A stretch of DNA of 64,000 nucleotides from Hoeflea sp. (GTDB lineage Bacteria; Pseudomonadota; Alphaproteobacteria; Rhizobiales; Rhizobiaceae). Below are positions 18,559 to 27,500 of the stretch, one piece after another. The translations under genes were made by a program, and so were the position numbers. Position 1 is the first letter of the stretch, and each line of letters begins with the position of its first letter. The notes under the pieces were generated by a model. That model had not been told where the DNA came from. It saw only the letters and a list, made by a program, of their open reading frames with translations, and did no database searches. The stretch is taken from NCBI RefSeq assembly GCF_030682515.1, contig NZ_JAUXOD010000143.1:1-64000 (forward strand). Direction: 5' to 3'.

Positions 18559-19379
18559 CGAAGATCCCCCATCGCCACCATGTCCATGTCGGTGAAGTCG
18601 ACATTGTCGCCGGCCATCGCCCAGCAGAACGTATAGGCGCCGGTGCCGGCCCCGCAATGGATCGACCAGGGCGGCGAGATCACCGCGTCCTCGTTGGCCA
18701 TGACGATGTGCCGGGTCTCGTCGGGCTGTCCCATGATGTGGAACACGCGCTGGTCCGGCCCCATGTCGAAATAGAGATAGGCCTCCATGCGCCGGTCATG
18801 CAGGTGCGCGGGCATGGTGTTCCACACCGAGCCCGGCGCGAACTGGGTGTAGCCCATCAGCAGCTGGCAGCTGTCGGTCACCTCCGGATGGAGGAACTGC
18901 AGGATGACGCGCTCGTTGCTGGTCGCGGCCGAGCCGAGCTCGACGCGGCGCGCGTCCCCTGTCCGGATCAGGCGGCTCGCGCAGGTCCGGTGCGCCGGCG
19001 CGGACAGCACGTAGAACCTTCCGTGGCCCGAGAAGGTGACAGGTCCCGAGCCCATGCCGAGATAGAGCACCTCGCCGCTGCCCACGGCATGGTCGGTTCC
19101 CCCGGCGGACACCGTGCCCGCCTCGCCGATGTTGAGGATTCCCATCTCGCGCCGGTCGAGGATGGAGGCCGTGCCGCATTCCTTGACATGGTCGAGCGTC
19201 AGCGACCCGCCCGCGGGAACCGCGCCGCCCAGGATCAGCCGGTCGTAATGGGTATAGACCAGCCGGATCTCGCCGTCGGCAAACAGGCCGCCGGCATGAA
19301 AATGCGCGCGCAGCCCGGCCGTATCCAGACCCTTGGCCGTTGCCGGGTCGATGGCGTGACGGGTTTCAACAGTGAGCAT
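18555..19379 (-). CDS. kduI: 5-dehydro-4-deoxy-D-glucuronate isomerase
   Basis: 274 residues. KduI isomerises 5-keto-4-deoxyuronate to 2,5-diketo-3-deoxygluconate. The zinc ligands fit the family: His192 and His194 in AHLHDRR, Glu199 in MEAY and His241 in SIHCGAG. Cupin-like double fold. A GGGAGA site precedes the ATG. It lies between kdgF and kduD, which gives the complete route from unsaturated uronides to 2-keto-3-deoxygluconate. Confidence 0.94.
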   Translation of the reverse strand: MLTVETRHAIDPATAKGLDTAGLRAHFHAGGLFADGEIRLVYTHYDRLILGGAVPAGGSLTLDHVKECGTASILDRREMGILNIGEAGTVSAGGTDHAVGSGEVLYLGMGSGPVTFSGHGRFYVLSAPAHRTCASRLIRTGDARRVELGSAATSNERVILQFLHPEVTDSCQLLMGYTQFAPGSVWNTMPAHLHDRRMEAYLYFDMGPDQRVFHIMGQPDETRHIVMANEDAVISPPWSIHCGAGTGAYTFCWAMAGDNVDFTDMDMVAMGDLR

Positions 19380-19392
19380 GAAATGTCTCCCT

Positions 19393-19722
19393 TCAGGAGG
19401 TAGGCGTCAGAAAATCATCGCGCCGCGGCGCGAAGGTATCGATCAGGGTCCCGGGCGTGAGGCAGCGGCAGCCATGCACTTCATTGGAGGGAATGACGAA
19501 GCTTTGCCCGGCAACGACCTCGAAGCTCTCGCCGCCCACGGTGAAGGCGAACCGTCCGGATTCGACATAGGTCGACTGCACATGCGGGTGGCTGTGCAGC
19601 CTGCCTTCGGCGCCTTCGACCTGAAAGCGGAAGGCCACCACCATCAGCTCCGGGCGCTCGCTCAGCACCTGGCGGGTGACGCCGGGGTCAGTGGGAACTT
19701 CGGGATAGGATGTCAGCATCAT
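19393..19722 (-). CDS. kdgF: Cupin protein, KdgF-like unsaturated uronate ring-opening enzyme
   Basis: 109-residue single cupin with a metal-binding cluster HSHPH (residues 43-47) and a second histidine in EVHGC (residue 83). Small cupins next to kduI/kduD are KdgF, which speeds the opening of 4,5-unsaturated monouronates to 5-keto-4-deoxyuronate. The assignment rests on fold, size and neighbours. Two consecutive ATG codons can start it. Confidence 0.82.
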   Translation of the reverse strand: MMLTSYPEVPTDPGVTRQVLSERPELMVVAFRFQVEGAEGRLHSHPHVQSTYVESGRFAFTVGGESFEVVAGQSFVIPSNEVHGCRCLTPGTLIDTFAPRRDDFLTPTS

Positions 19723-19732
19723 GCAAGGAGCC

Positions 19733-21013
19733 TCAACGGAACAGCGAGGGAAGCCAAAGGGACAGCGACGGGATGTAGGTCACCATCATGAGGGTGAAGA
19801 CGGCCGCTCCGTAGAAGGGCCAGATCGTCCGGATTGCCTGCCAGACCGATATTCGCCCGACCGCGCAACCGACGAACAGCACCGTGCCGACCGGCGGCGT
19901 GCACAGGCCGATGCCCAGATTCAGGACCAGGATCACGCCGAAATGCACCGGATCGACGCCGAAGGCCACGGCCACCGGCAGGAAGATCGGCGTGGTGATG
20001 ACGATCAGCGGCGACATGTCCATGAAGGTGCCGAGCAGCAGCAGGACCAGATTCAGCATCAGCAGGATGATGATCGGATTGTCCGAGACAGTCTTCAGAA
20101 GCGACACCAGCTCGGCAGGGATTTTGAGGAAGGCAAGCAGCCAGCCGAAGGAGCCGGCGCAGCCGATCACCAGCAGCACCATGGCTGTGGTCCGCACGGC
20201 GGCCTTGGTGGCTTCCACGAAGCCGTTCCAGCTCATGGTGCGATAGGCAAGCGTCGTCACCAGCAGGGCATAGACCGCCGCAATGCAGGAACTTTCGGAG
20301 GCGGTGAAGATGCCAGACCGGACACCTCCGAAGATGATGACGATCAGCAGGATGCCGGGGATGGCATTGAGAAAGATCGCCCAGAACAGGTTCCAGCCAG
20401 GAAATTTCTCGGTCGGATAGCCCGCCTTGCGGGCGACGAACCAGGCCGTGACCATCAATGAGACCGCCAGCAGAAGCCCGGGCAGGATACCCGCCGTGAA
20501 CAGGTCGGCGATCGACAGCCGGCCGCCGGCCGAGATCGAATAGATGATCATGTTGTGCGACGGCGGCAGCATCAGCGCGATGATGGAGGACACGACGGTG
20601 ACGTTGACCGCATAGTCGACGCTGTAGCCCTTCTCCTTCATCTGCGGGATCATCAGGCCGCCGATGGCGGTCGCATCCGCCGCCGCCGATCCGGAGATGC
20701 CGCCGAACAGGACCGACGCCGCGATATTGACCTGACCGAGGCCGCCGCGCATGTGGCCGACCACGGCGCCCGCGAGCGCCACCAGCCTGCGGGCGATGTC
20801 GCCGCGCACCATCAGTTCGCCGGCGAAGATGAAGAAGGGAATGGCCATCAGCGCGAAGATGGAGACCCCCGAATTCAATTGCTGGAACACCACCACCGGC
20901 GGCAGGCCGAGATAGAGCACGGTCGCAAACGAGGCGACCCCGAGGCAGAACGCCACCGGCGTGCCGATCAGCAGCAGAAACACGAATGTTCCAAAGAGAA
21001 CCCAGACTTCCAT
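19733..21013 (-). CDS. TRAP transporter large permease (DctM family)
   Basis: 426 residues with about 12 hydrophobic segments and the DctM landmarks FGGISGSAAADATAIGG, LPPSHNMIIY and the C-terminal LCTPPVGT. It forms the sodium-driven channel for a TRAP uptake system in the inner membrane. Encoded among uronate genes, it most likely brings in galacturonate, glucuronate or unsaturated uronides. The ATG is 2 bases after the DctQ stop; the longer ORF reading covers DctQ in another frame. Confidence 0.93.
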   Translation of the reverse strand: MEVWVLFGTFVFLLLIGTPVAFCLGVASFATVLYLGLPPVVVFQQLNSGVSIFALMAIPFFIFAGELMVRGDIARRLVALAGAVVGHMRGGLGQVNIAASVLFGGISGSAAADATAIGGLMIPQMKEKGYSVDYAVNVTVVSSIIALMLPPSHNMIIYSISAGGRLSIADLFTAGILPGLLLAVSLMVTAWFVARKAGYPTEKFPGWNLFWAIFLNAIPGILLIVIIFGGVRSGIFTASESSCIAAVYALLVTTLAYRTMSWNGFVEATKAAVRTTAMVLLVIGCAGSFGWLLAFLKIPAELVSLLKTVSDNPIIILLMLNLVLLLLGTFMDMSPLIVITTPIFLPVAVAFGVDPVHFGVILVLNLGIGLCTPPVGTVLFVGCAVGRISVWQAIRTIWPFYGAAVFTLMMVTYIPSLSLWLPSLFR

Positions 21014-21015
21014 GA

Positions 21016-21528
21016 TCAATCTTCCAGGGGGTCGGTTTCGCCGAAGCGGGCGGTGGGCATGCCGGCGGCGCGGCGGGCGAGACGTTCCATCGAGAACAGC
21101 ACCATCAGCACGCCGCCGCCGACGATCGGCAGGAAGTCGAAGGCGCCGGAGATGCCGAGCGACGGCAGCTTGACATCCCAGGCGGAGAGCGCGAGCTGGG
21201 ATCCGTACCAGACCATGCCCACCCCGAATCCGGTCACCACCAGGTCGGAAATGCTGTGGAGCCAGAGCTTCACGCCGTGGGGCAGGAAGTAGAGCATCAC
21301 ATCGAAGCTCAGATGGTAGCCTTCCCTGATGCCGACGGCAGCACCCAGGAAGATGAACCACCCCATCAGGATGACGGCGGCCGGTTCGCTCCAGACGAGC
21401 GAATCGTTGAAGACATAGCGCGCGATCACCTGGCTCATGATGAACACGGTCATAAGGATGAGCCCGGCGGACGCGAGCCAGAGCGCCAGACGCGCAACCT
21501 GGCGCAGGGCCAGTGCGACGGATTTCAT
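21016..21528 (-). CDS. TRAP transporter small permease (DctQ family)
   Basis: 170 residues with four membrane helices and the DctQ signature around RYVFNDSLVWSEP and the GIREGYHLSFD loop. It partners the DctM protein in the same operon. The start MKSVALALRQ follows an AGG site. The upstream in-frame ATG would overlap the end of the binding-protein gene by 26 bases and is not used. Confidence 0.9.
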   Translation of the reverse strand: MKSVALALRQVARLALWLASAGLILMTVFIMSQVIARYVFNDSLVWSEPAAVILMGWFIFLGAAVGIREGYHLSFDVMLYFLPHGVKLWLHSISDLVVTGFGVGMVWYGSQLALSAWDVKLPSLGISGAFDFLPIVGGGVLMVLFSMERLARRAAGMPTARFGETDPLED

Positions 21529-21598
21529 GGTTGCCTGCACTTTAACCCCCGGAAGAAGGGACCATGGCGGAGGAGCCGCCATGGTCTTGGCGAAGAGA

Positions 21599-22585
21599 TC
21601 AGTCGGTCGCCTTGATGCGGGCAACCAGATCCTTGAGCTTGTCCGAGGTCACGTGCTTTTCATAGACGCTGTCCATCGCCGCCATGAAGGGCGCCTTGTC
21701 GACATCGGTGATGATCTCGACGCCGGCGGCGCGGACCTTCTCCTCGGACGCCTTTTCACGCGCGGTCCAGAGATCGCGCATCACCGGAACGGAGTCCTTG
21801 GCGGCCTGACGGACGGCAGCCTGGTCCTCGGCCGAGAGCTTGTCCCAGGAGGCCTTGGACATGACCAGCACTTCCGGCACGATCAGGTGCTCGTTCAAGG
21901 TGTAGTAGCCGGCGACTTCGTAGTGGCCGGAGGATTCGAACGACGGCCAGTTGTTCTCGGCGCCGTCGATGACGCCGGTCTGGATGGCGGAGTAGACTTC
22001 GCCATAGGGCATCGGCGTCGCATTGGCGCCAAGCGCCGTCATCATGTCGACGAAGATGTCGGACTGCATGACGCGGACCTTCATGCCCTTCATGTCCTCG
22101 ACCGTCTTGATCGGCTTGACCTTGTTGTAGAAGCTGCGCGAGCCGCCGTCATAGAAGGCCAGTCCGACATAGCCATGCGGTTCGAAGGCGGTGAGGATTT
22201 CCTCGCCGATGGGACCGTCCATGACCTTGTGCATGTGGTCGACGCCCTTGAAGACGAAGGGCAGCGAGACGACCTTGGTTTCCTCGACCAGATTGTTGAA
22301 CGGCCCCATCGAGACGCGGTTCAGGTCGATCACGCCGAACTTGGTCTGTTCGATCGTGTCCTTCTCCTGGCCGAGTTGGGCGGAATGGAACACCTCGACG
22401 CAGATGCGGCCATTGGTGCGTTCCTCGAGCAGCTTGCCCATGTGCTTGACGGCTTCCACCGTCGGATAGCCGTCCGGATGGGTGTCGGATGATTTCAGCG
22501 TCAGTTCGCAGGCAGTGGCCGTCATCGCCATGGCCGCGGTGGCCAGAAGCATGCCGGTCAGTGTTTTCATCAGGTTCATGGTCAT
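21599..22585 (-). CDS. TRAP transporter substrate-binding protein (DctP family)
   Basis: 328 residues. A signal peptide of about 25 residues is followed by a DctP fold: [17 protein letters not shown] near the N-terminus, [15 protein letters not shown] and a conserved arginine segment KVRVMQSDI. It captures the substrate in the periplasm and delivers it to the DctQM pair. The uronate gene context gives the likely ligand. GGGAGG lies 3 bases before the first ATG and about 9 before a second one (22579), so either may be used. Confidence 0.92.
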   Translation of the reverse strand: MTMNLMKTLTGMLLATAAMAMTATACELTLKSSDTHPDGYPTVEAVKHMGKLLEERTNGRICVEVFHSAQLGQEKDTIEQTKFGVIDLNRVSMGPFNNLVEETKVVSLPFVFKGVDHMHKVMDGPIGEEILTAFEPHGYVGLAFYDGGSRSFYNKVKPIKTVEDMKGMKVRVMQSDIFVDMMTALGANATPMPYGEVYSAIQTGVIDGAENNWPSFESSGHYEVAGYYTLNEHLIVPEVLVMSKASWDKLSAEDQAAVRQAAKDSVPVMRDLWTAREKASEEKVRAAGVEIITDVDKAPFMAAMDSVYEKHVTSDKLKDLVARIKATD

Positions 22586-22605
22586 TTTCCTCCCAGAAAT
22601 GGCTC

Positions 22606-24018
22606 TCAGAGCCGGTAAGCTTGCTTGGCAAGCCGATAAGCAAGGTCATTGGCGACCTCATAGGCCTCCTCCTCGTCAAGCCGCCCGGTGGCGACCAGCG
22701 TGGCGAGAAAGCTGCAATCCACCCGCCGGGCCACATCGTGGCGCGCGGGAATGGAACAGAAGGCGCGGGTGTCGTCGTTGAACCCCACGGTGTTGTAGAA
22801 GCCCGCCGTCTCCGTCGTCATCTCGCGGAAGCGGCGCATGCCCTCGGGGCTGTCGTGGAACCACCAGGCGGGACCGAGTTTGAGGGCCGGATAGGCGCCC
22901 GCCAGCGGCGCGAGTTCCCGCGCATAGCTGCTCTCGTCGAGCGTGAAGACGATGATCGTGAGATCGGGTTCCAGCCCCACCGCATCGAGCAACGGCTTCA
23001 GCGCCCGGACGTAATCTGTGCGGGTGGGGATATCGAAGCCCTTGTCGCGGCCGAAGCCCACCATTACCGGCCCCGAATGATTGCGGAAACTGCCCGGATG
23101 GATCTGCAGCACCAGCCCGTCCTCAAGGCTCATGCGCGCCATCTCGGTGAGCATGTGCCCGCGGAAGGCGTCGGCTTCGTCGGCCGAGCACGCCCCCTTG
23201 AGCGCCTTGGCGAACAGCGCCGCGGCCTGAGGCTGCGGCAGGTCTTCCGTGCGCGCGGTCGGATGACCGTGGTCGGTGGAGGTGGCGCCGAACTCCTTGA
23301 AATAGGCACGGCGGATCCGGTGCGCCTGCAGATAGCCCTCCCAGGTCGAAGTGTCCTCGCCGGTGAGCGCCCCAAACTCGGCGACGTTCTCGGCAAAGCC
23401 CGAAAACTCCGGGTCGACCACGGAATCCGGGCGATAGGCGGTCACCACCCGGCCCTTCCAGCCACTGTCGCGGATCAGTCTGTGCCATTTGAGATCGTCG
23501 AGCGGGCTTTCCGTCGTCGCGATCGCCTCGATGTTGAAGCGCTCGAACAGGGCGCGGGGCCGGAACTCCGGCTTCGAAAGACAGTCGGCGATGTGATCAT
23601 AGGCGGCGTCGGCGGTCTGTTTCGACAGCCGCGCGGTCAGGCCGAACAGGTCCTGGAACGCATGGTCGAGCCAGAGCCGCGACGGGGTGCCGCGAAACAC
23701 ATGGTAATTCTCCGCAAACAGCCGCCAGATCTTGCGGCCGTCGGTCTCGGTCGGACCGCCATCTGCGCGCGGCACGCCGAGCCTCTCGAGGCTGATCCCC
23801 TGCGAGAACAGCATCCGGAAGACATAGTGGTCGGGCGTGATGAAGAGCTGCGCCGGATCGGAAAACGGCTGGTTTTCTGCGTACCAGCGGGGATCGGTGT
23901 GGCCATGCGGACTGATGATCGGCTTGTCGGCCACTGTCTGATAGAGTGCGCGGGCGATTCCACGGGTGTGCGGATCGACCGGAAACAACCTGTCAGGGGC
24001 CAGTAATGCCAATTTCAT
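22606..24018 (-). CDS. uxaC: Glucuronate isomerase (uronate isomerase)
   Basis: 470 residues. UxaC converts glucuronate to fructuronate and galacturonate to tagaturonate. The N-terminal metal motif PHGHTDP (His38, His40) and the C-terminal [21 protein letters not shown] block are diagnostic. Because uxuB and uxuA follow but no uxaA/uxaB are seen here, the glucuronate-fructuronate-mannonate branch is the one encoded. First gene of the nine-gene operon. Confidence 0.95.
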   Translation of the reverse strand: MKLALLAPDRLFPVDPHTRGIARALYQTVADKPIISPHGHTDPRWYAENQPFSDPAQLFITPDHYVFRMLFSQGISLERLGVPRADGGPTETDGRKIWRLFAENYHVFRGTPSRLWLDHAFQDLFGLTARLSKQTADAAYDHIADCLSKPEFRPRALFERFNIEAIATTESPLDDLKWHRLIRDSGWKGRVVTAYRPDSVVDPEFSGFAENVAEFGALTGEDTSTWEGYLQAHRIRRAYFKEFGATSTDHGHPTARTEDLPQPQAAALFAKALKGACSADEADAFRGHMLTEMARMSLEDGLVLQIHPGSFRNHSGPVMVGFGRDKGFDIPTRTDYVRALKPLLDAVGLEPDLTIIVFTLDESSYARELAPLAGAYPALKLGPAWWFHDSPEGMRRFREMTTETAGFYNTVGFNDDTRAFCSIPARHDVARRVDCSFLATLVATGRLDEEEAYEVANDLAYRLAKQAYRL

Positions 24019-24029
24019 CCTCCCTCGAT

Positions 24030-24046
24030 GCCCCTTTTCATGGGGC
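24030..24046. other. Short inverted repeat in the uxaC leader
   Basis: GCCCC-N7-GGGGC lies 12 to 28 bases upstream of the uxaC start codon in the divergent uxaC/GntR region. It could form a small hairpin in the uxaC mRNA leader or be part of a protein-binding site. Its role is unknown. Confidence 0.3.
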
Positions 24047-24071
24047 CTTCCAATCAGCGTAGTAAAGTAAT

Positions 24072-24081
24072 ATGCTAGTAT
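24072..24081. promoter_or_regulatory. Candidate GntR operator in the uronate divergent promoter
   Basis: ATGCTAGTAT is symmetric at 8 of 10 positions and sits in an AT-rich stretch between uxaC (53 bp away) and the divergent GntR regulator (26 bp away). FCD/FadR-type repressors usually bind short palindromes of this sort. On the opposite strand it begins ATACTA, a core that recurs upstream of the ytfQ-like gene at 31175-31180. Confidence 0.4.
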
Positions 24082-24107
24082 GCAGATCGAGTCAACGGAG
24101 TGCGCTC

Positions 24108-24812
24108 ATGTCCGTCACGTCCCCTTTGAGGACCCTGGAACCGCTCAACCGCCCGTCGGTGGCCGACACCGTGTTTGACGAATTGAACCGTCAGATCCTG
24201 TCGCTGGAACTGCCGCCTGGCACCAAGATGTCGGAGGTCGAGGTCGCCAAGGCGCTGGGCGTCTCCCGCCAGCCGGTTCGCGACGCGTTCTACCGTCTCT
24301 CCAAGTTGGGCTTCCTGTCGATCCGTCCGCAGCGCGCCACCATGGTCTCGCAGATTTCCGAAACCGCCGTGCTCCAGGCGCGCTTCATCCGCAACGCCAT
24401 CGAGGCCGAAACCGTGCGCACCGCCTGCCGGGTCCTGACGCCTCAGGACCATGCGGCGCTGGAAAGGCTCATCGGCCAGCAGAGCCTGGCGGTGGACGCC
24501 CGGGACCCGGTGAGCTTTCACGCGCTCGACGACCAGTTTCACAAGGAGATTTGCGAACGCGCCGGGCTCGGTTTCGCCTGGGACATCATCCGCGAAAACA
24601 AGGCGCACATGGACAGGGTGCGTTTCCTGTCGCTGTCCTTTGCCTCGCAGGATGCCTTCAACGACCATGTCGAGGTTCTCGACGCAATAAAGGCACGCGA
24701 CGAGGAGCGGGCCATGCAGCACATGCGGCTGCATCTCGCGCGCATCAAGGACCAGATCGTGCGGATCAGGGCCGACCATATGCGCTACTTCGCCGACGAG
24801 ACCGACGCATGA
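24108..24812 (+). CDS. GntR family regulator (FCD domain), likely uronate operon repressor
   Basis: 234 residues. The winged helix-turn-helix covers about residues 20-85 (SVADTVFDELNRQIL, then VAKALGVSRQPVRDAF) and the FCD ligand-binding domain about 95-225. ATG preceded by GGAG at 8 bases; an upstream ATG in frame would lie inside the probable operator. It is divergent from uxaC and coupled to kdgK by an ATGA overlap, so it very likely responds to a uronate or a keto-deoxygluconate intermediate and controls both directions. Confidence 0.88.
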   Translation: MSVTSPLRTLEPLNRPSVADTVFDELNRQILSLELPPGTKMSEVEVAKALGVSRQPVRDAFYRLSKLGFLSIRPQRATMVSQISETAVLQARFIRNAIEAETVRTACRVLTPQDHAALERLIGQQSLAVDARDPVSFHALDDQFHKEICERAGLGFAWDIIRENKAHMDRVRFLSLSFASQDAFNDHVEVLDAIKARDEERAMQHMRLHLARIKDQIVRIRADHMRYFADETDA

Positions 24813-25702
24813 AGCGGACGTTTGTATCGATCGGCGAATGCATGGTCGAAATGGCGCCCTCGGGCGATAGCACCTACCGGCTGGGCTTTGCCGGCGATAC
24901 GCTGAACACGGCCTGGTATGCGAAGCGGACCTTCGGTGCCGACTGGGACGTGGCTTACCTCACCGCCGTGGGCGACGACGGCATCTCGAGGCACATGACC
25001 GACTTCATCGGGGACGCCGGCATCCGCACCGATCTGATCCGCGAGGTCCCCGGCAAGACGGTCGGCCTCTACCTGATCCAGTTGCAGGACGGCGAGCGCA
25101 GCTTTGCCTATTGGCGGTCTGATTCCGCGGCCCGGCGGCTGGCCCACGATCCCGCGGTCCTGAAGGCGGCCCTGGCCGGCGCCGGCGTGGTCTATTTCTC
25201 CGGGATCACCCTGGCGATCCTGCCTGCCGGCGACCGGACCGTCCTGCTGGATGCAATCGCGCAGGCCCGGCGCAACGGCGCCACCGTGGTGTTCGACCCG
25301 AACCTGCGCCCGCGGCTCTGGGACGACCTCGAGACCATGCGCGAGGCGGTGATGGCGGCCGCTCGCGTGAGCGACATCATCCTGCCCTCCCATGACGACG
25401 AGGCGCGGTTCTTTGGCGACCCGTCGCCGGATGCCACCGCTTCGCGCTATGCCCAGGCCGGCGCTTCCCTCGTGGTCGTCAAGAACGGCGCGGGCGAGAT
25501 GGTCAGTCTGGAGCGCGGCGAGATCGGCCGGCATGACCCCGTGCGGGCAGACGGCATCGTCGACACCACCGCTGCGGGCGACAGTTTCAACGCGGGCCTT
25601 CTGGCGGCCTATCTCGAGCGCGGTGACCTGGCAGAGGCGATCGGGGCCGGCGCCAGACTGGCCGCGTACGTGATCTCACGGCGCGGTGCGCTGGTGGACT
25701 GA
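24809..25702 (+). CDS. kdgK: 2-keto-3-deoxygluconate kinase (PfkB family)
   Basis: 297 residues. The N-terminal pattern SIGECMVEMAP and the C-terminal anion-hole and base motif DTTAAGDSFNAG define a PfkB sugar kinase. With uxuA and kduD feeding 2-keto-3-deoxygluconate, phosphorylation to KDPG for the Entner-Doudoroff aldolase is the clear role. ATGA overlap with the regulator gene shows a two-gene unit. Confidence 0.92.
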   Translation: MKRTFVSIGECMVEMAPSGDSTYRLGFAGDTLNTAWYAKRTFGADWDVAYLTAVGDDGISRHMTDFIGDAGIRTDLIREVPGKTVGLYLIQLQDGERSFAYWRSDSAARRLAHDPAVLKAALAGAGVVYFSGITLAILPAGDRTVLLDAIAQARRNGATVVFDPNLRPRLWDDLETMREAVMAAARVSDIILPSHDDEARFFGDPSPDATASRYAQAGASLVVVKNGAGEMVSLERGEIGRHDPVRADGIVDTTAAGDSFNAGLLAAYLERGDLAEAIGAGARLAAYVISRRGALVD

Positions 25703-25782
25703 CCGGCCCACGGCCTGTGGCATCATGCGGTGGTCATCAGAGAGTTGCCGCCGCTGCTGCCTGCGTCAGGCGCGGGACAATC

Positions 25783-26502
25783 TCACCCCAGCTTCTTCAT
25801 GATTCTGTCAAAGCCTTCATGGATCACTCTTTCCATCGCCACCGATGCCGCCTCCCCGTCTCCGCGCTCGATCGCCTCGACGATCATCCGGTGCCGGTTG
25901 GCGGTGGCGACATGACGGCCGGGCTCGCCATAGGGGGAGCTCATCTTGAAGCTCGTCACCAGCGCGGCTTCGATCAGGTTGCCGACCGAGAGCATGAACG
26001 GATTGCCCGAGGCGCCGTGCAGGGCCAGATGGAATTCGAGGTCGGCCAGCGCAAAGCTCTCGTCGGAATCAGCACTGCTCATCTTGTCGGCGTAGCTGTA
26101 GAGAAGCTCGATCTCCTTTTTGCTCGCGCGGCTCGCGGCCAGGCGCGCGGCAAAGGGCTCGATGGCGAAGCGCATGTCGGTCAGGTGCTTGAGAAAGGTC
26201 GCGTCCACGCCCGCCTCGATGTGCCAGACAAGCACATCGGCATCAAACAGGTTCCAGTTCGCGCGCTCGGTGACGCGCGTGCCGATCCGCGCCTTGGGAA
26301 TGATCATCCCCTTGGCCGTGAGCGTCTTCATGGCTTCCCTCAGCACCGTCCGTGACACGCCAAACCGTTCCGCCAGCTCCACATCGCCCGGCAGCAAAGT
26401 ACCGCTGGCATAGGTCCCGCTGACAATCTCCTCGCCAAGCTGATTGACGACAAAGGAATGCTGACTTCTGTTTGCGCGTCCGGAAAAGGTGGCGTTGAGC
26501 AA
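25783..26502 (-). CDS. FadR-type GntR regulator of the adjacent sugar ABC transporter
   Basis: 239 residues with an N-terminal winged helix (LAERFGVSRTVLREAMKTL) and a C-terminal FCD domain (DLEFHLALHGASGNPF contains the usual metal-binding histidine). The start is a TTG with AAGGAGAG at 6 bases, 20 bases after the YjfF stop codon. The longer ATG reading overlaps the permease gene and lacks a ribosome site. As the last gene of the transporter operon it is probably its autoregulated repressor. Confidence 0.82.
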   Translation of the reverse strand: MLNATFSGRANRSQHSFVVNQLGEEIVSGTYASGTLLPGDVELAERFGVSRTVLREAMKTLTAKGMIIPKARIGTRVTERANWNLFDADVLVWHIEAGVDATFLKHLTDMRFAIEPFAARLAASRASKKEIELLYSYADKMSSADSDESFALADLEFHLALHGASGNPFMLSVGNLIEAALVTSFKMSSPYGEPGRHVATANRHRMIVEAIERGDGEAASVAMERVIHEGFDRIMKKLG

Positions 26503-26522
26503 GCAATTCTCTCCTTGGCCGG

Positions 26523-27500
26523 TTATCCCCCGGCGATGCGTCTCTTGGCTGTCGTCCAGACAAGGCCCTTCTGTAGCACGATGAATGCAAAAAGCAGCAT
26601 ACCAATGAGAATCTTGGTCCACCAGCTCGACAGCGACCCGTCGAAAATAATGTAGGTCTGGATGAGCCCCATGATCAGCACCCCGATCAGCGTTCCCGCG
26701 ACAAATCCGCTGCCGCCCGTGAGCAACGTGCCGCCGATGACCACCGCGGCGATGGCATCGAGCTCGACGCCGACGGTCGCCAGCGAATAGCCCGCCGAGG
26801 TGTAGATCGAGAACACGATTCCCGCCAGTCCTGCCAGCAGGCCCGACAGCGCGTAAATCGCCATGGTGGTGCGTGCCAGCGGCACCCCCATCAGCGAGGC
26901 CGTCTGGGCGCCGCCGCCGATCGCGTAGACATTCATGCCGAACCGCGTGCGGTGGGCGAGGAGGCTGCCGGCGACGACCACCAGCAGCATCAGCCCGCCG
27001 ATCAGCGTCAGCCTTCCTTTCCCGGGCATCAGCCAGTACAGCCGCTGCATGTAATCATAGAACTCATGGGTGATCGGCACCGCGTCGATGGACAGCACAT
27101 AGGCCATGCCGCGCGCCAGGAACATGCCCGCCAGCGTGACGATGAACGCCGGCATTTCGAGGTAGTGGATAACCGCGCCCATGCTGGCGCCGAACAGGGT
27201 GGTCAGCAGAAGCAGCAGCGAGAAGACAGTGAGCGGGTGCAGGCTTGTGTCGCGCAGCATTACGGCAATGAACACGCCCGCGAACGCGATCACCGATCCG
27301 ACCGACAGATCGATCCCGCCGGAGATGATGACGAAGGTCATGCCCACCGCGACGATGCCGAGGAAGGCGTTGTCGGTGAGCAGGTTGCCGATCACCCGCG
27401 TCGACAGCATGGCGGGATACTGGGCGTAGCAGACCGCATAGGCCACCAGGAAGATCACCAGCGTTGCCGCAAGCGGGAGGAGACGCGCATTGAGGCTCAT
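26523..27500 (-). CDS. yjfF: Sugar ABC transporter permease, YjfF type
   Basis: 325 residues. It closely resembles the E. coli YjfF galactofuranose permease: STRVIGNLLTDNAFLG, ISGGIDLSVGSV and FDGSLSSWWTKI are shared landmarks. About nine membrane helices. It forms the heteromeric channel with the preceding YtfT-like protein. The ATG overlaps the previous stop (ATGA). Galactofuranose or another aldose is the expected cargo, by family only. Confidence 0.88.
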   Translation of the reverse strand: MSLNARLLPLAATLVIFLVAYAVCYAQYPAMLSTRVIGNLLTDNAFLGIVAVGMTFVIISGGIDLSVGSVIAFAGVFIAVMLRDTSLHPLTVFSLLLLLTTLFGASMGAVIHYLEMPAFIVTLAGMFLARGMAYVLSIDAVPITHEFYDYMQRLYWLMPGKGRLTLIGGLMLLVVVAGSLLAHRTRFGMNVYAIGGGAQTASLMGVPLARTTMAIYALSGLLAGLAGIVFSIYTSAGYSLATVGVELDAIAAVVIGGTLLTGGSGFVAGTLIGVLIMGLIQTYIIFDGSLSSWWTKILIGMLLFAFIVLQKGLVWTTAKRRIAGG

